64,000 bases of DNA, from contig JARUPZ010000026.1 in NCBI GenBank assembly GCA_031213475.1, forward strand, positions 2,186,501-2,250,500, read 5' to 3'. Source of the stretch: Nereocystis luetkeana. Taxonomy: Eukaryota; Sar; Phaeophyceae; Laminariales; Laminariaceae. This document shows positions 12,801-27,800 of this stretch, one piece after another (within the stretch, counting starts at the first letter, position 1; each line of letters starts with the position of its first letter). The notes under the pieces were generated by a model that worked only from the letters and a program-made list of their open reading frames with translations, was not told the DNA's origin and searched no databases. A program made the translations under genes and the position numbers.

Positions 12801-15800
12801 GCACCGACGTGACGCGAAGAGCACGCGCGCCTTACAACGGCGACAGCGACCACTCGCGATGCTCTTCGTGCTTTATTGCTTGAGCTTTTCAGGTGAGGAT
12901 ATCTCAGCCGGAATCACCACTTCGAATTTTGTTTTTCACCCATCCTAACCCAAACCGTTTTGCGCTGGTCCTATTACACGCATGAAACAAGAGTATCACT
13001 CAAGGAAAAATTGACAAACAAGCCTCTAGCTTCTCAGTTCAAGAGCTCAACCAGCACGACAACATCGAACCCGAAAATGCCGCACTCCTACCTTGGCGTT
13101 GCTTACCAATCCAATCGGCCTTTCGCCAACCTTGACCAGCCGAGAGATCAACAACCGACGTCAACCGCAAGCTCAATAATCAGACTTCTCTCTAGATATT
13201 GATGGTCGATCATACGTGACTACGCCGACCCCACATGACCAACACATACCTCTCTGTTGCCGTCCTGTCCCTCAATTAGGGGCCGTTTTTATTCAATATT
13301 GTTATTCGGGTTTTCCCGTCACATTTACTTCCCAGCTAATCTAGCAGGAGGTTTTATCCTCGTGGGTATTCAGGACAGGCGGTGGTCACAGGTATCGCTC
13401 CTTCGCCCGCCCCGCTACGTGCCTTCATTTTTTATTGCGCATAAGGTTGAGCGTTCCCACTGCTCGTCGATTGAAACCGAATGCTGCTGACTCACTTTCT
13501 CGCGCTTTCCGCTAACATCCGTTGTTCTATCCCTAGAAAATATGCAAACTGTTTATATGTTTAGGGGCAGAGGAATATTGGTGTAGCGTAGGCAACATAA
13601 CGAGTACGCGTGGTTTTTTCTCCGGGATTGCGCGTGCATCCAGTTTTTATCTGGGTGCATATGACGACAAGAGTGAGCGCCATTTCTCCTTTCTGTTACG
13701 GACTGACGGGGCTCCCAAACAAGAAGCAACACATCTAGTAGGGTGTTTGCGACAATCTCATTTGGTTGGGGTGTGACCATTTTTTTAAAACTAACAAGCG
13801 TATGGAGCTGAGACGCGTTCTTCGATAGCGATAACTCTTTCCCGCCATAGCTTTCCACCCCCCCCCCCCCCCCAGAAATCGGGTTCCTTAAGCCAAAATC
13901 GTCGGAATGTCAATCGTGTTCCGAAAAATGTTATTTTCGTATACTTGGGCCATGGTATTGATTCATCGGGATGCAGTTTCATTTTAGCTGAAGTAGGTTT
14001 CGGGTAAGGATGCGCTCTACGATAGAGGTAGCACATTTCTGCAAAAATGGTTTCCGAATGACGGGGTCCCTTAGCCCACAATAGTCGGAATGTCAATTTT
14101 GTTTCGGGAAAATACTTTTTTTGGATATATGCGCCACGGGAATATCCATCGAGATGCAATTTGGTTTTTGCTGAAGTCAGTTTTCCGATGAGGTATGGAG
14201 CTCCTTACGTGAGGGGCCTCAGAAAATTTGAGTGGACCCCTATTGTAGAACGCCTCTAAGGTGTGGAGCTCCTTGAGCGAGGAGTCCCAGGAAAAGTAGG
14301 GTGAACATCTATCTCAGACCGCCTCCTGCTTGGCTGAACGCGTGAGTTCGAAGGCCTAATCGATCAGAGGTTGTCTCCTCTCCCAACCAATCCAAGAATA
14401 TTGAGGCATGAAAAGTTTTTTTTTTGTCATTTTTTCCCCGCAACAATGCATTTGTGGTGGGTTGCGGTTGCTATTGAAATATACTGGTAGGAAGCAGTCT
14501 ACAAGAAAACCAGTCCCAAAACAATTGTTTAGAAACACCTCCGTTCGGGGAACAAAGTAACCAGGACCTGATAAACTTATAGTGAATATACTCGAGAAAA
14601 TAATTTGTTTCCTACATGATGCCTACTTCTCACCACTAGTGTGGTCCCCCGCAATAGTATCGCTGGAGCAGAATTAGCCTCTTGCACTCGGTTTCGATAC
14701 ATATCTGAGCCGTGGCACTTCCAGAATTAGAGGCGAGTCAATGAGGGAAGGAAGTGCTAAAATGTTGACGCGACAAAACGCCGAGCGAATACCGTGTGTG
14801 CGAGGGGCCGAGAAGATACCATACAGTCCTGCGGGAGGGGGGAACACTGTAGACTGAAAACTTTTCATCGGGGCTATACGTTCAGATTTGCCGAGGTCAG
14901 GTGTTTGGATACTTCAGCCCACGGCAGGTTTTGGAGCGTTTGATGCGTGGAACCCCAAGCCAGCGTTGCCGTAGGTGCACGTCTAACGCCGCATGCATCT
15001 CCGGCTGGCACGTTTCATGTTCCTACCGGTGTGGTTCCAACCAGTTCACAGCGCTCCCCGTCACGGCCTTTTCACCCACCTTGTGGACCGAGATCGCCCA
15101 GCGATGTCACCGCGAACACGTACGCGGAAGCCTCTTCTTCCTCGTCCGTCTCGACAGCCCATTCTTCGAAGGACAATCGGGTTGAACTTTGAGGCACGTC
15201 CAGCACGGTCGAGACCACCGAAGACGGGGCTACCTTAGCTGCCTGTGGCTCAAGGGCACGTGTCCGGGAAACAAGATCGCAGCCGTTCAGCCGTCACTAA
15301 AAGTAGGAACCCGCTCACTCGGATAATTGTGACGATCGTCCCCGCTCGTACGCGTTTGTGAAAGGCGTGCCTGAGACGATTATGGCAACTAAGCGATGTC
15401 TTCCGGAGGTGGTGCCTTATCTGCTGAAGTTCCTCATCGCGTAAGGAGGTAACGTTTTTCACAGGAAACATGACCTTGATTGAAATGGTCTTTTCGCGCC
15501 CCTAGCCCAGACGGATCATTCCAGCCGCAGGGGTGCGACGCCTTCTGTTCTTCTCGGAGCATGAAGCAGCGCGTCATCTTTGTCCTTTACCAAGGCCACA
15601 GCTTCGGGCGGGCATGCGGATCGGTGGCCTCGTGGTGCCGTTACACCGTCGGGTTTGTGCCACCTAACCAAATATTATGTGCGCTGGAGGGCCCTCACAA
15701 AGATGTACTATGTAGCAAATGCATCACAACCACCACCCAGGAACGACCGAGGGAAAGCGTTCATCCGTCACCGCGGGGTGGGTCCATTTGGTTTGGCAAC

Positions 15801-18800
15801 GATAAAAAACCAAAGTCGAGTTCTGGCGTCAACTTGCGTCATAAATTGCACCCGTTGTCTTTATGTCTGAAAACAAAAATAAGTGCTGTCAGCACAGGGT
15901 TTCCAACACCTTGGCCGTCTGCGATGGGTGGCACGGATCAGGGGAACGAATGGCAGACCGCGTCCAATTTGGGTTTAGAGAAAACCTGCTATTAGAGGGG
16001 GGAAAACATGTTGCGGCAACGGGGGTTCTTCTGGTCAGAATAGTCACCACGGCAAGAGAAACTCTCGGTGCACTTTCCCCAAAAACGGAAATAGCAAGAA
16101 TAGGCGTTCTCGCGTGATCCACCCCATAATTTCGTGGGTTAAGTATAATACGAGTCACCCCCCGTTAAGGGTTGCCCTTTTTGGGCCAAAGGTTTCTGAC
16201 AAATTGAGGTTTATAGGTGAGGTGAACCGCCAGTTAGGATGAACCTTTTACTCGCGTATTCGTATTAGGGCTAGCGCATACATGCGCCGGTCGGTTGGCA
16301 CGAACGATTGGCTTCTAAGTATTTTGTCGGGTGGGATATTGAGCTCCTGAGGAGCGGGGCTCAGGAACGTTTGGTACACCCCTACTGTGGGTTATGCATA
16401 GACGCATGCTACGAGAGAGACATCACGTTTTGACCAACCAAATTGCAAAGTGATTCATAGACCTCCTCGATGAGAACATCACCGATATCGCCCCTATTGT
16501 GTTGCAATTACTCTTCGCTTTACAGGTAAGTAAAATGGGGTTGATTGTTCACCGCGCGACGGTAACCAATCTGTCAAGAGAGCCGGGTTTGGGTGAGGCA
16601 TGGGGGTTCTTGCACTGGTGTCGAGACATGTGCTCGAAACATTTCTAGGGCTACACCCCCCCCCTCCTCGCCGTATCTCACGCCTACGCTTAAAACGTTT
16701 CTGAGTGACCTCACTTTAGGGCCTCTACCTGAAAAAGGCATTTCGAGAAAAAATTAGAAAGCGCAACCCAGAGAGCACTCCCATAGATTACAAACAAATG
16801 TAGATCACGAAATTGTTTGGAAACACACGGATAAAACTCTAGCGTAATCGGGTTGAGGAACCTGTTCCGTGAAAACGATTTTGCCCCGAAGGTGCAAACA
16901 CGATAATCGCAGCAGGCCTTCTTATTCCAAATCAAATTGTTAGAATACTCAATGAGACTGACAGGATGTTGGTCGGTTTCTCACCTGATCAACGCTACGG
17001 TACTGCTGGAGACCGAGGGGGGAGGGGGGGTGATCTGAATACCATGTATTGCCGTAGGCGTATGACGATATGATCTCTCATCCCCACAATGCCGGGACGG
17101 AGAACTGGAGGCGGGGTCACTTGTAGATCCGTTTCTACCTACCCGCCTGATTCACACTACCCTATTGAGTTGCCTGGAGCTTACGAATCCACGGGCGTTG
17201 GGGGCATGTTTGTCACGCTGCGCAAAAAATACTGTTTCGAGTCAATGTTCAAGTGAGATGCAGCCCGAGCGGTCTACACGCACTGTACGCAGTGAAAACA
17301 AGCAGGCGGCCGGAGCCCCTACCACAACGTGGAGGCATTAAACAGTATAGACACGCTATTACGCATACAGGGCTAAGCTTTTGTCGGTACGGTTTGGGGT
17401 CTGCTAAGCTTTTGAATGTATCGAGCACAATTCGTTTTCGTCGATGTTGTGAGGGGAGCGGGGGCTCGGCCACTGGTGTAACGATAGCCTCCCCGCCGTA
17501 GAACCAGCGAGCTGGACAACCCCGTAGGTCAGAAACGCTTGGGTCCAAAGTTACCCCTGCCCCTACCCCAGCTTAGCTAGAAAAGGTCGTATCGCTCCCC
17601 GGTGTGTACGGTTTACCTCTACGAACTTGGAAGTTGCCCTGTCCAAGAGAAGCAGCGTGTCCCACCGCTACGGACATGTGCGATATGGGTGACGGCTTGA
17701 TATAAGGGGGCGGGGGCTGCGAAACCTGCGACCAGTGCCCTAAATAATCATCATGGCCGATAGGGCCTCCGGTGCACGGGTGGCGGACGTAGTACGTAGC
17801 ACTCAGTACTTACTCAGGTGTGTGCAACAAACATTGTGGTTGTGTTTGGGATGATTGCACCTTCTTTTCTAAACAATGGCAGTCCCAACCCACGAACACA
17901 AATCCAAGGCTGTGTTTTTAACCTACCCATGTATGAGTTGGGTGACTCTGTGGTTTTGTTGGTCAACGGAGACGACTAATCATATAGCTAGCACCTTCGG
18001 TTTCGCCTATTTAACCAACCAACTCCTAGTGTTCGACTGTTTAAAAATGTTTTTACAACCCAATCGGATTGTTCCATCGCCTACACTCCCGGATCTGTTA
18101 TTGGTCCAACCCCTTTAGACAGGTGCTATGGTAGGAGCACCGCAGCACTATAGCAGCAACCGCCCCTACTGCCCGCACTATTACGGGGGACCATATTCAA
18201 TAGGGCCAAATATTGTTAGTATTAATGGTTAAATATATATATATATATATTTGTATACCATAGGTCCTATAAACTATGCCCCCCCGCAATACCACTCTGG
18301 TGAACCCGAAGTGTGCCAGGAGAGTTCGCCGGGCACCACTCGGTTAACAGGCACTATGGAGTGACCAGGACTGTAGCACGATATATTTCGAAACGTTTCT
18401 GGCGGACAGAGCGATTCCTCTTCTAAGGAACTACGGACTATCGATAAGGCATGCTCTATCCCTATTGTGTTGCGCAATAATATTCGTTTTAAAAACAAAA
18501 CAGTATATGAAAACGTGTCTTAAGTCAGTTGTCAGGTTTCGGTCAAGAATGGAACAAGTGAGGAAGTCCGAAGACAATAACCGCTGCTTTCTCCATCATG
18601 GCGACAACAAGGAAGCGACGAACACACAGATATTATGGCATCGCTTGCGCCGAGCCGTTTGAACTTCTGGGAGATGCGGTGAACAAACATTAGGGCAGCT
18701 CTCGCTACAGGCACCTCGACCTGATGGCTGACTGGAGCGCGTCGTCTATGTTGTTGTGACGGCTGTTGAAACCGTCAAAAATAAAGAAAAAACAAAAGGC

Positions 18801-21800
18801 GAACACATATAAGATGCGATCGGATACCTCGCTTAAAACGGAAACCGGGTACGAGAGGCGGCGACCGTGTGATTAAACAAGCCCGTTAAACTCTGAGACA
18901 CGTCAGCGGATCCAAAACCGCTGTGTGTTTCTTGTATAACACCACTTTTCCATCAGAGCGTAGACTATGCCACCGCTGGAAAACGATTCCCCGGTGATTT
19001 GTATAGCATACCCTCATATATACGATGTGTAGTTTCCCCGGGATACGTTCAAAATGATCCGACCACGGGAAACAACCACCCCGGGTGACACCAACACGAT
19101 ACGAAACGCGGAATATGTGTCCTCCGTGGTGGGTACCTTGCGTCAAATACTGCACGTGTTGTATTAAACTCGTGTTTTTGCGAGTTGACTCTGCGGTGCC
19201 GAAGACGAATTGTTGTGTAATATTGGTCGGAAAGGTTGCCCAATCAAGCACGTTCGGACAGATAGCCAATCCCCACTTCAGTTGATATGTATCAGTTGAT
19301 ATGTATGGATATGTCGGGGGTATATTACTGTACATACATGTAGTTCTTGCTCCGCAGGATCTAGTCCAAGTCGACCGGTGGGAGCCGTAGCATTTGCGCG
19401 GTCTGCAGGATATACGCTATGGGTCAGTGCTTTACGAACGGGTTTGGGATATAGAAGATCGAACTATTTGTTGCCTCGATGTGTGACAGCTTGTTTCAAG
19501 ACACACCTCGTGAGAGTTGAACCGGCGTTTACCTTGAGACCGAGCGGTCCGGCGCTGACGTCATCCAGATTTTCCCCGGCCTCCGCGCCTGCAGCAACAG
19601 CCCTGCCAAGGCTTCCGAGAAGGGTTATGTATTGCTCCTTCCCGCTGAAGCTTGTGTTCCCGGCGACCGGAGCGGAGGACGTCTCACTAACGTTTAGGAG
19701 AACAGAGAGTGTCTGGGTACGCATATGTTCGCCGGAAACGATTTTACGCGACAGTCAAGAATCGGTGTGGGTAGGGGGACACGACGGCAGAGGGTGCACT
19801 CATGAGTTGCTTGCCTTAGAAATTTGACCGTTGGCTGCGCATCTTCATCGCGACGGAGCACAGGGGGGGGCGTACTCGTTTGTTTGTTGACTAGGTTGGC
19901 TTTCCTATTGGCCCCGCACCCCTGTCGAGAGCGACGCCCCAATTCCACTCCTAAGGGGAGAATCGGCAACATTCCGGCACTCGACGCATGTTTGTCATAT
20001 ATATGTTACTTAAAAATCGTTTCGCTTCTCTTTACCTCCTCGCTCTTTCGTCGTGTGTTGCCCCCCTCACCGCGGCCGGGCGGAATGCGCGAGATCCCGT
20101 GAGTGCATTCCACTGTCAGCATGATTATTGTTTTCGTCGGAAAATGATAAAACGTGCATTTGGATTTAGCAAAATTACGACGTACAGTCAAGATCCTGGT
20201 AGGAGCGTCGTCCGTTCGGACATCCCCCCGTACCTATATACTTTCTACATCGAAAGAGGACCATATTATGGTAGCTCAACTCTCAGCGCATGCGAAACAC
20301 ATGGAATATATATATCTAAGTGATCCTATCGTTGGTTCCACCGCGCCGGTACATGCCGACGTATTTATAACCTGGTGATTTGTCCCAGTGTGGGATTTCG
20401 GGGAAATTTTGAGAGAACGAATGTGTGTCAGGCTTGTTGTATCCATAGTGACGATCGGGGTAAGTCTGGCATTCCTGGCGTAGGCTTCCGCTACACCGAG
20501 GTTGTCAGCGTCCAAAAAAAAAACCCTATTTCTTCAAAACATGTATAAAGTTTTAATATACTTACGAGCATATGTCGGGAACCTATCGGGGCGTGCCGTG
20601 GGCATACGCGTTAACCAGGACGATTCACCGTGAAGCCAGGTGCGTGATGAGGTAGAGTGATGCGTCAACACCCACGATCATACGTATGTGTTCGTGGTAT
20701 TACGGATTGCCTACGTTTTATGCGCGACATTCCAGCGCCCTGCGTCGAGGGTAAGCATTGGGCGACGTGGCCAACCAGGAGGCGTTGCGGGGCCACCGGA
20801 GAGCGGTGGGAGCGCCCGACCACCATGATCTCATTGTACGTAGGAAGCTCATGTTGGCATGCAAAGTAGACTGTCGCCGGTGACATCAAGAAAATCAGGA
20901 GATGAAACACGGAGCAAGAAGCGAGTTTTTACATCCCGTAGACCACTCAGACACTGGTCCAACCGTCAACGAGGGCGCGAGACCACGGCTACGCGACTGC
21001 TGGAGGGTTGGTCACTTTCTGCAGCTGTTGGGTCGGGCACATCAGCGTGAGCGCCGGAGCATGTTTGACGCATACCAGTACATAGTACGAAGTAAGCTTA
21101 AGTAAGACGACGCGGTCCTTTGAAGGTGGCTGAGGACGAGCTACCGTAATACATAATAAAAAGTTTGGGTAGGACCACTCACCGGGACCGGAGGCACCCG
21201 TCCAATGCAACATTTACACTGAATGACCAATGGCAGCGTGAACGATTATAGTAGGAAAATCGCGGCCAAACCAAATGGATGCAGGTGTGGCACCAGGATG
21301 ATGATCCTGCATTCAATCCAATTTACTCAGAGTCTGTATGAAGGAGACGATCACTAGGTCACGACCTAGCCACCCCGCCAGATTGGGGTTGCAGACACTG
21401 GAAACCTCCCGACGTTCCTGCTCGCCCACCGTACAGGCTTAGCTGCCCTTTTCTGCACGGTAACTTCAACCGCAGGGATGGGCGCCGCGCCGATATGGCA
21501 CTCAGCTCAAGCGTTAATTTCCCTTTTTTTTTCCGGCAAAACACAGCTCTTGGGAAATACACAGAACTCGTCAGGATAAGGGCCTCAGACACCAAAGGTG
21601 TGTCACGAGTCGAACGCCTATCCCTACGTGGGATCGTAAGTCGGGGTGTAGCTTGCATCTTTCCACGAAGTAGGGTGCTGGGCGAGGTGTGCACCTCCCG
21701 CAGTGAGGAGCCTCACACACCATCGGTGTTTTTATTACCCGTACCGCATCACTCGTCCCACTGTATTTTTCTTTTTTTTTTCTTTTCTCATCCCATTCAT

Positions 21801-24800
21801 TATCTTCGCACATCTTCTTCTCTCTCTCCTTCCAACTCGTAACTCAGATCCGGGGTCACATAGCAGGCTCTTCTCCCCCCTTCCCGCTACGGTACGTGCC
21901 TTCATTTTTTATCGCGAGAAGATTTCCGCCTTTTCTTCCCTCGTCGACTCGCATCGAATTGTGCCTACCCACGCTGCAAGGCGCTCTCAACAATTGAATC
22001 CCTTTTTTTATTTTTGCAAATAAAGTCAAAGTCTGACCCTCCTGGGGCTCGAACCCAGGACTCAAACAAGTAGAATTCGATGTTAACCACTTGAGCCACC
22101 GGGGCGACCGGCTATATGCCACCCCATGGTAGACCAGCCTGCGAGAGGATTCTGACCGCAGTACTGGCGCTCTCGCTCAGATGAAAGGCATCTGCTCCAG
22201 AGACGCGGACTATTGGATAGGACTTACCACGACTGATGCCCCGATCACTACGTAGGGACAAGGGGGTTGGGCCAAAATTGGCGCTTGCTACGTAATACCC
22301 TCCTGCTTCTGTAGACGCCCGACGACAGCCTCGACTATCTCTAAGTTTTTTCACGGACTCTGAGTCCGACTCATTCTCCCAACATATTTATGTGTGCGTC
22401 ATGTTTATAGCGAGTTTTAAGCGTTCCAGCCTAGCCCCCAATAAAGTATTCGGGACCGTTCAGAGGGCCGGAGCGGGTGGACTAAGGAAACTCCGGCCCG
22501 ACCGGTGAGAGTTCGAACGACACCCAACCCGACCCGACCCGACCTGATTGGGAGTCACCTGCAACAGCGAGAAAGCTGAGCTCGCCGCCAGCAGTCTCCC
22601 GTCTTCTTCAGACACTCCGATCATGTCTGACACTGCACCCGATATTTCCACGAGTGAAGACGAATTCAGTGGCCCACTCTCCTGCGGGGAGATTGCCAAG
22701 TCAGGTTGGTGTGTATCACACGGCTTTGCGCGGCTTAATGTTTTATCTCAGAGTCAAGGTGGAACGTTTCATTGAGGAAGCGAAGTTGTTTAGCGTGGAT
22801 TCCGATTACGGGCATGAGCAAGGAATGCTCACTGTCCTGAGGGTGTGAACCAAGCGGTCGCGATGAATCGAGCTTAGCGGGCGATCGAAAATACTACACT
22901 CCCTGCGCCGCACACCAGTTAGTTGCAAGAGTAGCATTGACGACTTGACCCAGCTGCGGCAACATTGGCGGCCCGATATGTATATGACCGTTCATAGGTA
23001 ACAGCTATAAGGTTAGCGCATCGTTGAGATAAAATGACAAAGAAAGCTAAAGCACCGGTGTCTACTCTGGGCAAGAAGAGCTATTGAGTAGGATATCCAG
23101 TCCAGCGAAGAGCATAATTAGCAACCGGCCTGCGATTAATCAATCCTTAGGTGAGATGTCAGTATTCGGGGGTGGGGGTAGTATATTGTAGTTTAACACA
23201 TGTGCTCATTAATATCCGCCCATACCCATTGAAACGTTACACCCACCAACATTTCTGTAACTCTATATAAGAGGGAAGTAATAATGGTATGCGAGAGGGT
23301 AGGGTGAAAATCCGAAACGAGTAGACATGTACATAGGCTAATAATTACACTGTGAAGTATTTAAAATGTTTTCATTAGAAACGATATATTTTAGACAGGG
23401 CGCATCATAATTGCGTGGAAGCTTCCACGCATTCTGGGTTAAGGGCAGGGTTAGGATTCAACGTAAAAAACACTTTGTTGCCGGGTATCATTAATGGGAT
23501 ACCCCGTGTATTTCGCTAAAGCCACCCAATATCTCTGGCATATGGCATGGAAACAAGCATCACTTTAAGCGCGCTCTGGGTGTACGACAGCTACGTACGC
23601 GCCGTAGCAGCAGGAACGGCAGGGAACCGTCGTGTTGTCAGCTGCCGGCAACCAAAAAGGACAAAATTACCCCAGTATATACTGTTGTGGTGCGGGCAGG
23701 CGTTGCCCAAACAAATTACACCTACTTTTCCCTAAACATGTGGGCCCAGTTGTACATTTCAGCCTTTACATATCTCAGTTAATCTATTTAGGCCTCCTTT
23801 AGCCCTTAAGGAACGCACTACCGCTCTGGACACTTTTGGGGTTAGAGTAAAACGCACGTACAAGCACAGTGGAGTCTTATTACGGGGGGCCATAGTTAAC
23901 AGGACCTGTCGTGTACACAAACAAAACTATATTTTTAACATTTTCTGATAATAAACATATTTGGTCCTATTATATATGGCCCCCCGTGGTAAAAGGTAAA
24001 TATATTTTCCAATTGGTTGGCGTGCAGTTGAAAACGTGCGTGGAATTCCCTTCAGGTTTTTCACAGAATATGGAGGCGGTCCCGTTCTCACAGCATACGA
24101 TGTCACGGCGCTGGCGAGAGCCTCCGCCCCGGCATCTAGCGCTCCAGTCGTGGGATCCAGCCCAAGATACGATCGCACCACCGAGGTTGCAAGGGTTTCC
24201 TGGTGTATGACGGGCGCGTTGCGACGGTCGTGTGAGATTAAACATCAGCAACGGTTTCGAACATTTGTTTTATTATTTTTGTTTTTGTGTATGTCTGCTC
24301 ACAGCGTCATATATTTACCCGTATTATGTACTTGGCCGCTCTTTCCCGTTCCGCACCTCTCCCAAATCCGAGGTCCCATAGCCCCCAACCCCCCCCTCAT
24401 CTCCACTACGGTACATGATTGTATTGTTTAGGCCGGATCATGTTTGCCTCATCGACCCGGGCGGCATTGTGCATCAATACAACAGGCGTGTGCTGCAGTC
24501 ATGGTTTGCACAAGAATAACGTAGATCTCTGGAGGACTTGAGTTCGCCAAACTGGTCCGATTATTTGCGAGGCTGAGCTAACCAGTAGACCGCCGGAGAT
24601 GCCGGCGTGATATTATGGAGGTGCTTGTATGCCGCCCGGAAAGGAAATCGTTTTAGGTGTGGAGGCGCATACGAAGGCTGTGCGGCGAAATCATGTTGTT
24701 CGGTAGAATGCCCAGACGATGTTTACATCAGTGTGACCCGAGCTTTACCGGGAGAAGAGTGTTGGGATCCTTGCCGGCCGTTGCCTGCGCTATATATTGG

Positions 24801-27800
24801 AGTACATGCAAATCGTTTTCGCACCAGCTCTCGATCCATCTTGGTGCTCTTTTGTGAAAACCCCTTCACCGCACTACGAAACCCTCTGACTTCAAGTTTG
24901 CGACGCTTGTGCCCAACGCATGGTACGCGCGGTACATGTATAGCTGTGTGCGCACGTGCACTATTACGGGGGGCCATAGTTAACAGGACCAAATATTGTT
25001 AGTAAAAATGGTCAAACATATAGGTTTTCATGTGTACCATAGGTCCTGTTAACTATGGCCCCCCGTAATAGTTCTATATTTGAGGTTATACTTGATCACT
25101 CTTTGTGTGTGCGCATCCAATGCCGCGTACAGCAGCAGTACGACACCGCAGTATGCACCCACTTTCAAGGAGAGAAGGGTTGCGAGATCCTGAGCGGTCG
25201 TCGGCTCCGGGACATAAACAAGCAGGCCCAAAACCGCAGTGGTATCCCTGAGGCTATCCGCAGGGTCCAATATGGAGTCGCCGCCAGGAGAAGGGACGGA
25301 GGACAAATTTGCCAGCAGCGTTGCTACCGAGACCTGAGGGTCGACATGGCGGTGAAGGGAAGGTCATGTGAGGTGCTACTGTAGGAAGCTGTAGGTTTCG
25401 CTCAAACATTTCACCTGGCCATCGTGCTCGCGTAATGGGCGCAGATGGCCGGGGCCTCCTCCTTGCCCAGCATGGCCAGAACTACCGCTCGGGGAGACGC
25501 TACACAATGTAGCAAGTCTCACACTCTCTCGACAATCTCTCCATTCGGTATGCCTCATGGCGTTTCTATAGGGTTCCATGTATCATCTGCAAGACTGGTT
25601 TAGCGTTCACATTGTGAAACGAGACCCCCGCCGCCTCTGACAACACGGATCGCACCAGACGTCCACAAAAACTCAAGGGACAAACCACGACGGTATTACA
25701 CACTGGATTGGGTCAGGAGGTGTTGCTTCCTGCTTCTGGACGCTGTACACGTACACTCCGCGAGGATGAAGACAATAAGTCAGCTCACGAAGACTCCAGC
25801 CCAAGCATTAGGGGGCCGGGGGTGTCTACTTTCTGCTGCTGGACACAAAAAAAAACGCATATATATATGCATCGGTGTGCAAAAGAAAATAGACCAATTC
25901 CACACCGCGTGTACCGACGCAAGCAACACGCATGCTGCGACGAGGGTGAAGCTCAAACACTTTGAAGGCTCCTCACTTGAAGACCTCTGTATCACAAACA
26001 CCCCTAACCTTGACCCAGAACAAACACGAAAGTATGGTCTTCCACAGCGATATGGCGTGCATCATTGGGGTAGCTCGTTTTGTTGAGAAACCAGCGTCAG
26101 TTTACACATATTTGAGCCAAAACATGCTACCCCTATAATTGCAACCACTATTCAGGCTAGCGCGCGTGGCAACGCCGTGTGAAGCCCCGCACCGACGGGC
26201 ACCGGTCTTGCGGTGGCATGTCACGGTCGGCGCAAGATCATGCATGCCTACACATACCAGTAGCATACCCGTGTAAATACTAGGTCGTTGGTCTCCTCCT
26301 ACACCACAGGACGCAGCTCGTCCGGCGTCGTACAGAGGCCATTCCAGGTCCCTATGCCTGTTACACAATGCAGTCGAAGTGAAAACTGAAAACATGCACG
26401 CCACATCAGTTTTACACCCGTAGAAACACCAGGATGTTCTCCCCAGACGATAAAGGCCGTACCTCATCTGGGGGCGTTGAGGCAATCACCAGCGGGGCTC
26501 TGTCGGCGCCGAGGCTGGTGACCGAGGTGGACCCGAGGATGTCCGAGACGTAGGAAACCACCGTTAGATTGAAACCGTCGCCCGACGTTCCGGGAGGTAG
26601 CCGTGTGGTCAAGGAGTTTGAAGACGATGCTGCCGAAGAAAGCATCGTCACCCAAACCTCGCTGTGTCAATACAAGTACCATGAACACAAACCTATGCGT
26701 TAGAAACCAGCGCTACAAATGAAGTACCAGAACCAAACTACATCTGGAACATGGAATTTGTTCTGGGCGGGCGGGTAGGGCCTAACCTAGAGTACGGAAT
26801 CGCTGGTGGAAGGCCATGCCCTATCAAACAATAATACCGGAAAAGGACGAAATGTCACAAACTATTCCGGAGGGATTAGTAATTTGCCGGTATCCCAGGT
26901 ACAAGGAGGTGTTTTGTATAGCTGTAACTAGGCACGACTTAAGCCACCAATTACTGCTACGGGAGAGTTTGGTCGGGCTACCTGTAACAGAAAGTTGATT
27001 TCCCGGAGGTACCAAATACTCCACTTCTTGGGTTTCTGTATATGCGGAATGAATTGTTTAATGGAACACGGTCTTTTGTATGGGTTCGGGCCCCCTCGGA
27101 CGGGAAATGCAGATCTTGCTGGCTTTAATCGCCTGACGTTAGTCCGCAAGGCTGCTCATCATCAGCGAGCTGCGAGACCCGACTCACCGACCAACGTAAG
27201 TCACTTCGTCGTGAAATCTTGTCCACTCACAGCGCTCTACTAGGTTTTGCAAACCCTCTTTTGAGTTCTCTAGCGGTGTCTCATTGACTTGAAGTTAAGG
27301 AGCCAACAAACTATAACTACAGCACCAGAAATATTTTCCGAACGGATCTCGCAAGCCATGCTCTACCAGCCCAAGACCGCCACTCCACAAAATACAACTA
27401 AAAATCCACGAGGAACGCATCAATTTAACTACAAATTTTACCTTGATACCGAGAGAACCTCGTGCGTCCCGTACGCCAGGCCGAACTCGTAGGACATCGG
27501 AAGGTCGTCGAAATCGTCAATCCACCCCTCGCTCTGAAGCGACACCGACTCTTCCCCCGCCGACACCGCTAGCTGCTTCGAGGTGACGTATCCCCCTACG
27601 GGAGGGCCGTTGGCCTCAAACGAGAACTCTGGAGGGGCGGGGTGGCGGGGAGGCGAATCTCAGGGCGCGATAGTGTAAGGTGGCTGTACAAGGGGGACGA
27701 AAGATGGGATTGCGCGATGACAACAGAGTACGAGCGTGGATGTACGGTTACGGCACGAGTAAAATGGATTCAGTTACGATGTCATGACAACCGGACAAAA

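Larger units (their letters stand above)
15239..19532. other. Intron 26 (4.3 kb)
   Basis: Contains partial repeat A copy 3, MITE copy 3, a short stretch at 16335-16395 resembling repeat B's tail (GAGCTCCTGAGGAGC), and otherwise unique-looking sequence. Plus-strand frame 15480-15995 is open for 171 codons, but I recognise nothing in it. Confidence 0.5.

Noticed and set aside
15480..15995. Plus-strand 171-codon frame
   Set aside because: No recognisable domain, lies in intron 26, composition not distinct from surrounding intron.
22035..22108. Functional tRNA on the minus strand
   Set aside because: Acceptor and D stems do not pair and loop position 33 is not T; better explained as a tRNA-derived SINE.
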